11,313 nt of DNA from SURF-13 sp038924245 (lineage in GTDB: Bacteria; Pseudomonadota; Gammaproteobacteria; SURF-13), in contig JBCKVB010000040.1 in NCBI GenBank assembly GCA_038924245.1, positions 1-11,313 of the forward strand, written 5' to 3'. How positions within the stretch are numbered: position 1 is the first letter of the stretch; each line of letters starts with the position of its first letter. Shown in pieces: positions 6,966-11,313 of this stretch. Position numbers and translations under genes: made by a program. The notes beneath the pieces were generated by a model. The model was not told where the DNA came from. It searched no databases and saw only the letters and a list, made by a program, of their open reading frames with translations.

Positions 6966-8756
6966 TCAAATTGATGCGTCCGGAATTTTGTCAAGTTCTT
7001 CTTTTACTGCGCAAATTACACCCTCCCAATTACCCGCGACAACTTGCCTGAAGAGGGCGGCTTTTGGATACCATGGCGTACAACTACCTTCTTTCATCCA
7101 CCGGTAATCAGTAGAGTAGGGCAGCATTACCCAGAGACGTTTGCCCAGTGCGCCAGCCAAGTGAGTGACAGCAGTGTCTATGGTGATAATGAGATCCATT
7201 TGGTCAATCAGGGCAGCTGTGTCCGCAAAGTCTTCAATCACATGGGTTTTAATCGCGGCAAGTTTTAACAGGGCCTCGGAATCCTCTTTTGAGGTTTCTT
7301 TCTGCAAAGAGTGAAATTCAAAAGCCGAGGAGATTAAACTACTTATCATCGATAACGGGATGCTGCGATTTTTGAGTGGATTGCTATCAATATTCCGGTT
7401 GGATTTTCCTGACCACACTAGCCCTATGCGTTTCTTCCCCGACGCTGAAATTTGTCCCTTCCAATATTCCTGTTTTGATACAGGGGTTGTCAAATATGGA
7501 AACTCTTGTGGTATGTTTTCCAAGGTGGTCTTGAAAGAGTGAGGCAGGCTCATTATGGGGCATTGCAGGTCGATCTCAGGGAGCGCTGCGCCTTCCTCAA
7601 TGACCGAAATATCTCCTTTTAAAGTCGAGAACAAAGACACCAGTGGTTTGGGGGCATACAAGACAATGCTCGCGCCAAGTTGCTGAAGGCGACCAACGTA
7701 GCGGACGAACATGATGTAGTCGCCGAAACCAAACTCAGGGTGTATGAGTATTCGCTTGCCGGAAATATTTTCTTCCCCAGACCAGAATGGGTATCTGCGA
7801 ATGAGGTGGTTGGTTTTTTTGAAGCTTGTCTTCCAACGCCACTCATAAAGATCCCATCCCTGAAGGTAATCTCCATGCAGTAGCAGAAGCTCTGCCCTCG
7901 CGAATTGTGCGACTGCACAATTCCGGTCTAGTGATATTGCGTGTTCATAATCGGCGAGTGCTTCTTCAAATCTTCTAAGATCTGATAAAAGCATACCCCG
8001 AAAGGATAATGCATTTGTGTTATCCGGATTGATTGCCAAAGCACTGGTAAAACATTTCAGCGCATCTTCAAAACGATGGAGGTTTTGAAGTGCGATTCCC
8101 CGGTTATTGTGGGCGGTTGCGTAATCCGGCCTTATTTTTAGCGCCTGATCATAGGACTCTACTGCCTCATTGAAACGCCCAAGCTTATGCAAAGCACCAC
8201 CACGATTGTTGAATGCATCACAGGAGGCCGGATCCAGTTCGAGTGCCTTGTCATAGCATGCGATGGCTTCCGAATGGCGTTCCAGATTGAATAATGCTTT
8301 GCCTATATTAACGTAGGTGTCAGCGAAATCAGGTTTCAGCTCAGTAGCTTTTTTGTAAGAAGCGATGGCCTCATCGAGACGCCCCAGGCTCTGCAGTGTG
8401 ATGCCACGGTTGTTATACACGTCAACATAATCAGGTTTTAGCTTCAGTGCTTTGTCAAAGTTGGCAAGTGCTTCCTGGAATTCTTTTTTTTTGAGAAATA
8501 CCAGGCCTCTGTTGTTGTATGCAATTGGGTTGTCTGGCAATATTCCCAGAGATCTGTCCAGTAGGTTCAGACTTTCATCGATATTTCCCAATTGATATTC
8601 AGCGGTTCCGAGAAGATATAGGATTTTCGGATCCCTCGGTTTTGTTCTGAGTAATTGTTGATATACTGCCTTGGCTTGTTCAATTTTGCCAGATTCATGC
8701 AGTGCAATTGCCTGGGTTATAGAGCTATCTATTAAAGAATAACTGTTGGAGTTCAT
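6966..8756 (-). CDS. TPR protein with C-terminal GT9-like glycosyltransferase domain
   Basis: This 596-residue protein has eight 34-residue tetratricopeptide repeats and a partial ninth across residues about 9-300 (for example AYNNRGLVFL...ALKLKPD), which form a superhelical protein- or peptide-binding scaffold. A linker with the motif WDLYEWRWK leads into a domain of about 270 residues. Visible there are ILIHPEFGFGDYIMFVRY (nucleotide-fold entry), RIGLVWSGKS, the block DFADTAALIDQMDLIITI, then DTAVTHLAGALGK (D527, H532) and WYP near the end. These match the sugar-nucleotide half of GT9/heptosyltransferase-like proteins often found fused to TPRs. The TPR part could hold a protein acceptor, as in O-GlcNAc transferases, but this domain is not clearly GT41, so the donor and acceptor are unknown. 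Start ATG 8754-8756 has only a weak ribosome site. It is preceded by a plausible promoter and probably leads the minus-strand unit with the broken sulfotransferase gene. Confidence 0.82.
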   Translation of the reverse strand: MNSNSYSLIDSSITQAIALHESGKIEQAKAVYQQLLRTKPRDPKILYLLGTAEYQLGNIDESLNLLDRSLGILPDNPIAYNNRGLVFLKKKEFQEALANFDKALKLKPDYVDVYNNRGITLQSLGRLDEAIASYKKATELKPDFADTYVNIGKALFNLERHSEAIACYDKALELDPASCDAFNNRGGALHKLGRFNEAVESYDQALKIRPDYATAHNNRGIALQNLHRFEDALKCFTSALAINPDNTNALSFRGMLLSDLRRFEEALADYEHAISLDRNCAVAQFARAELLLLHGDYLQGWDLYEWRWKTSFKKTNHLIRRYPFWSGEENISGKRILIHPEFGFGDYIMFVRYVGRLQQLGASIVLYAPKPLVSLFSTLKGDISVIEEGAALPEIDLQCPIMSLPHSFKTTLENIPQEFPYLTTPVSKQEYWKGQISASGKKRIGLVWSGKSNRNIDSNPLKNRSIPLSMISSLISSAFEFHSLQKETSKEDSEALLKLAAIKTHVIEDFADTAALIDQMDLIITIDTAVTHLAGALGKRLWVMLPYSTDYRWMKEGSCTPWYPKAALFRQVVAGNWEGVICAVKEELDKIPDASI

Positions 8757-8804
8757 CTGTCAGCCAATATGAAATTACAATGAAATGCCGTATAAAAATT
8801 CCAT

Positions 8805-8832
8805 CTTATAATACAGTGGACCCCTCCGTCAA
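8805..8832 (-). promoter_or_regulatory. Candidate sigma-70 promoter of the TPR-glycosyltransferase gene
   Basis: On the minus strand TTGACG (8827-8832) and TATAAG (8805-8810) are 16 bases apart and match consensus in 5 of 6 positions each. They point toward the ATG at 8756, about 50 bases downstream. The -10 overlaps a plus-strand -10 candidate. Confidence 0.55.
8807..8812 (+). promoter_or_regulatory. Candidate -10 element for the hldE operon
   Basis: A perfect TATAAT lies about 60-70 bases before the hldE start, in the only AT-rich stretch upstream. No good -35 is seen at 16-18 bases upstream (the sequence there reads around AAATGC), and there is no extended -10, so this is a partial match. 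It overlaps the minus-strand -10 by four bases. Confidence 0.35.
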
Positions 8833-8881
8833 GACAGAAACCAGCCGAGTTTAAGCTGAGCCCTGTGGTATCATGGCGCGC

Positions 8882-10327
8882 ATGACGATGCACGTTCCCT
8901 CCTTTAATCAGGCGCGCGTACTGGTGGTTGGCGATGTCATGCTGGATCGCTACTGGCAGGGCGAGGCCACGCGCATCTCGCCCGAGGCGCCGGTGCCCAT
9001 CGTGCGCGTGCGCCACAGCGAGGCGCGCCCCGGCGGCGCGGCCAACGTCGCGCTCAACGCCGCGGCGCTCGGCGCCCGGGTGACGCTGCTCGGCGTGACC
9101 GGCGCGGACGCAGAGGCCGAACTGTTGGCTCAGCAACTCCAGGCCGCTTCAGTGGAGTGCGTGTTCGAGCGCGTGGCGGGTCTGAAGACTATCACCAAGC
9201 TGCGCGTGTTGAGCCATCACCAGCAGCTCATTCGTCTCGACTTCGATGAGGGCATGCACGGTACCCACCTGTCTGATTTGTCTTCGGCGTTCGCCGGGCA
9301 ACTTCCTCAAGCCGATGTGGTGATTCTGTCCGACTACGGCAAGGGTACGCTGGAGCGCGCCCAGGATATGATCAAACAGGCGCGCGCACTGGGCAAACCG
9401 GTGCTGGTGGATCCCAAGGGCCGGGACTTCACCCAATACCGCGGCGCGACCTTGATTACGCCGAACCTGTCCGAGTTCGAGGTCTTGGTGGGGCACTGTC
9501 AAAACGATGATGAACTGGAGCAGCGTGGCGAGCAGTTGTGCCGTGAGCTGGAGATTGATGCATTGCTGGTGACGCGCGGCGAACACGGGATGTGCCTGTT
9601 GCGCTCGGGCATGGAAGCGCTGCACCTCGCCGCGCACGCGCGCGAGGTGTACGATGTCACCGGCGCGGGTGACACCGTGATCGCCATGCTGGGCGCGGCG
9701 CTGGGCGCTGGCGCGGATCTCGCGCAGGCCACGCGGCTGGCCAACTTGGCCGCCGGCATCGTAGTGGGGAAGCTTGGCGCGGCCACGGTAAGTGTGGCCG
9801 AATTGCACGCCGCACTGCACGCAGCACAACCTGTCACACAGGGCGTGGTGAGCGAGACGCAGTTGCTCGACACCGTGGCCCAGGCGCGTGCGCGCGGCGC
9901 GAAAGTCGTCATGACCAACGGCTGCTTTGACATCCTACACGCCGGCCACGTGAGTTACCTGGAGCAGGCCAAACAATTGGGCGATTATCTTATCGTCGCG
10001 GTGAACGACGACGCCGGCGTGGCGCGTCTCAAGGACAGCGGCGCGCAGACGCGCCCCGTTAATCCGCTCGACCAGCGCATGCAGGTGCTGGCCGCGCTCA
10101 AATGCGTGGACTGGGTAACGCCGTTTTCCGAGGACACGCCAGAGCGCCTCATCTGCCGCGTGCTGCCTGATATCCTGGTCAAGGGCGGCGATTACCGGCC
10201 TGAGCAGATCGCCGGGCACGAGTGCGTGATTGCCCACGGCGGCGAGGTGCGCATCCTGCCTTATATTGCCGGGCAATCCACCACGCGCATCCTTGAGATG
10301 CTGCGCGCGGATCAAGCTGCGCCATGA
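8882..10327 (+). CDS. hldE: Bifunctional heptose 7-phosphate kinase / heptose 1-phosphate adenylyltransferase
   Basis: HldE (RfaE) catalyses two steps of ADP-heptose synthesis in the cytoplasm. It phosphorylates D-glycero-beta-D-manno-heptose 7-phosphate at C1, and later joins the 1-phosphate to AMP. The N-terminal ribokinase/PfkB domain (about 1-320) shows VVGDVMLDRYW, the RPGGAANVA substrate motif, DPKG, TPNLSEFE, and DVTGAGD with catalytic D264. The C-terminal nucleotidyltransferase domain (about 340-481) has TNGCFDILHAGH with the HxGH motif at 353-356, and KGGDY. The 481-residue length is close to the E. coli protein. Start 8882 is chosen because the N-terminus then aligns residue for residue with E. 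coli HldE up to VVGD; ATGs at 8873 and 8888 are alternatives, and no ribosome site is clear. The stop overlaps the hldD start by four bases, indicating translational coupling. Codon use is strongly GC-rich, unlike the genes to its left. Confidence 0.96.
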   Translation: MTMHVPSFNQARVLVVGDVMLDRYWQGEATRISPEAPVPIVRVRHSEARPGGAANVALNAAALGARVTLLGVTGADAEAELLAQQLQAASVECVFERVAGLKTITKLRVLSHHQQLIRLDFDEGMHGTHLSDLSSAFAGQLPQADVVILSDYGKGTLERAQDMIKQARALGKPVLVDPKGRDFTQYRGATLITPNLSEFEVLVGHCQNDDELEQRGEQLCRELEIDALLVTRGEHGMCLLRSGMEALHLAAHAREVYDVTGAGDTVIAMLGAALGAGADLAQATRLANLAAGIVVGKLGAATVSVAELHAALHAAQPVTQGVVSETQLLDTVAQARARGAKVVMTNGCFDILHAGHVSYLEQAKQLGDYLIVAVNDDAGVARLKDSGAQTRPVNPLDQRMQVLAALKCVDWVTPFSEDTPERLICRVLPDILVKGGDYRPEQIAGHECVIAHGGEVRILPYIAGQSTTRILEMLRADQAAP

Positions 10328-11289
10328 TTATTGTTACCGGCGGGGCCGGCTTCATCGGTGGCAACTTGGTGCGCGCGCTGAACGAGCGCGGGCGCGGTGA
10401 CATCCTGGTGGTGGATAATCTTAAAAAAGGCGCCAAGTTCGCCAATCTCGCCGACTGCGAAATCCTGGATTATCTGGACCAGGACGAGTTCCTCGCGCGC
10501 ATCCAGAACGGCCATGATTTCGGCGCGCGCGTTGAGGCCGTGTTCCATCAAGGCGCCTGCGCCGTGACCACGGAATGGGACGGGCGCTACATGATGCAAA
10601 ACAATTACGAATACTCAAAACAGCTTTTGCACTATTGCGTGCGCAAGGCCGTCCCTTTCATCTACGCCTCCAGCGCCTCGGTGTACGGCGCGGGCAAGGT
10701 GTTCCAGGAGGAGCGCGAGTACGAGGCGCCGCTCAATGTGTACGGCTATTCCAAATTTTTATTCGATCAATATGTGCGCCGCCTGCTGCCCAGGACGCAC
10801 AGCCAGATCGTGGGCTTGCGCTATTTCAACGTGTACGGCCCGCGCGAGACGCATAAAGGCCCGATGGCGAGCGTGATGCTGCATTTTTATGAGCAGCTTG
10901 AAAGTACCGGAACCGTCAAGCTGTTCAGCGGCAGCGGCGGTTATGCCGACGGCGAGCAACGGCGCGATTTTGTCTATGTGGGTGATACCGTGGCGGTGAA
11001 TCTATGGTTTTGGGAACAGCGCGGCAAGTCCGGCATTTTCAACTTGGGCACGGGCGTGAGTCGCAGTTTCAATGACGTGGCGCGCCTCATGGTAAAGGAA
11101 TATGGCAAAGGCAAGATCGAATATATTCCGTTCCCGGAAAAGCTGCGCGGCAGTTATCAGCACTACACCGAGGCCGACCTCACGCGCTTGCGCGCCGCCG
11201 CTTGCGCGCACCGCTTCGCCCCGCTCGAAGAAGGTGTGCGCGCCTATCTGGAGTGGTTAAAGCGCGCTCCCGCTCAGCCCGCCGGATGA
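10324..11289 (+). CDS. hldD: ADP-L-glycero-D-manno-heptose 6-epimerase
   Basis: HldD (RfaD) converts ADP-D-glycero-D-manno-heptose to the L-glycero form, the last step in making the heptose donor for the LPS inner core. It is an NADP-dependent short-chain (SDR) epimerase. The 321-residue protein has the dinucleotide motif TGGAGFIG at residues 5-12, ASSASVYG near residue 120, the catalytic YxxxK at Y140-K144 (the same numbers as in E. coli), RYFNVYGPRE and RDFVYVGD. The C-terminal region keeps the family's PFPEKLRGSYQ stretch. The length is typical. The start overlaps the hldE stop as ATGA, and the stop overlaps a further ATG at 11286, so the three genes form a tightly coupled operon. Confidence 0.97.
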   Translation: MIIVTGGAGFIGGNLVRALNERGRGDILVVDNLKKGAKFANLADCEILDYLDQDEFLARIQNGHDFGARVEAVFHQGACAVTTEWDGRYMMQNNYEYSKQLLHYCVRKAVPFIYASSASVYGAGKVFQEEREYEAPLNVYGYSKFLFDQYVRRLLPRTHSQIVGLRYFNVYGPRETHKGPMASVMLHFYEQLESTGTVKLFSGSGGYADGEQRRDFVYVGDTVAVNLWFWEQRGKSGIFNLGTGVSRSFNDVARLMVKEYGKGKIEYIPFPEKLRGSYQHYTEADLTRLRAAACAHRFAPLEEGVRAYLEWLKRAPAQPAG

Positions 11290-11313
11290 GACGGCTTTAT
11301 ACGCTGCTGCTGT
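11286..11313 (+). CDS. waaA: Start of a further gene, probably Kdo transferase (partial)
   Basis: An ATG overlapping the hldD stop (ATGA) opens a frame that runs to the window edge with nine complete codons reading MRRLYTLLL. That basic-then-hydrophobic start resembles the N-terminal membrane anchor of 3-deoxy-D-manno-octulosonic acid transferase (WaaA/KdtA), which adds Kdo to lipid A and is functionally adjacent to heptose synthesis. The identification rests on nine residues and operon logic, so another LPS or membrane protein remains possible. Confidence 0.45.

Noticed and set aside
7619..7918. 99-codon minus-strand frame inside the TPR-GT gene
   Set aside because: Lies wholly within the better supported TPR-GT frame on the same strand and has no start signal or recognisable domain.
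9149..9829. Long minus-strand frames opposite hldE and hldD
   Set aside because: High GC makes long antisense frames common; the plus-strand genes are clearly recognised and these have no family features.

Overview
The window looks like a gammaproteobacterial chromosome segment. A lower-GC accessory region of roughly 8.8 kb carries cell-surface and glycan-modifying genes. It abuts a GC-rich core operon for the heptose/Kdo inner core of lipopolysaccharide. A Gram-negative host is certain from the hldE-hldD pair. Gammaproteobacteria is an inference, because HldE is the fused kinase/adenylyltransferase form typical of that class; genus cannot be read from the sequence.

Positions 1-3572 hold one large plus-strand gene, 1114 aa, with a good ribosome binding site and a very strong intrinsic terminator. 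Its product is a Gly/Ser/Ala-rich protein without a Sec signal peptide. It is built from about 30 short beta-strand repeats, followed by RTX calcium-binding nonapeptides and a hydrophobic C-terminal tail. This is the layout of a type I-secreted surface (S-layer-like or adhesin-like) protein. No type I secretion genes are in the window.

Positions 3573-5856 hold a promoter candidate, a GT4-type glycosyltransferase and a small PAPS-dependent sulfotransferase, both on the plus strand and close together. Positions 5912-8756 hold, on the minus strand, a TPR protein with a C-terminal GT9-like glycosyltransferase domain. Downstream of it lies a second, unrelated sulfotransferase whose frame is broken at an eight-base A run. 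Two glycosyltransferase-type genes and two sulfotransferase-type genes beside a large exported repeat protein suggest a locus that builds and sulfates a surface glycan, possibly on that protein. This functional link is inference only.

Positions 8757-8881 are a short divergent intergenic region with overlapping -10 elements on the two strands. From about 8860 the base composition turns sharply GC-rich. Here hldE and hldD overlap by four bases (ATGA). A further ATGA overlap at 11286 opens a gene whose first nine codons look like the start of Kdo transferase (waaA), cut by the window edge. Together these make ADP-L-glycero-D-manno-heptose and begin inner-core LPS assembly.
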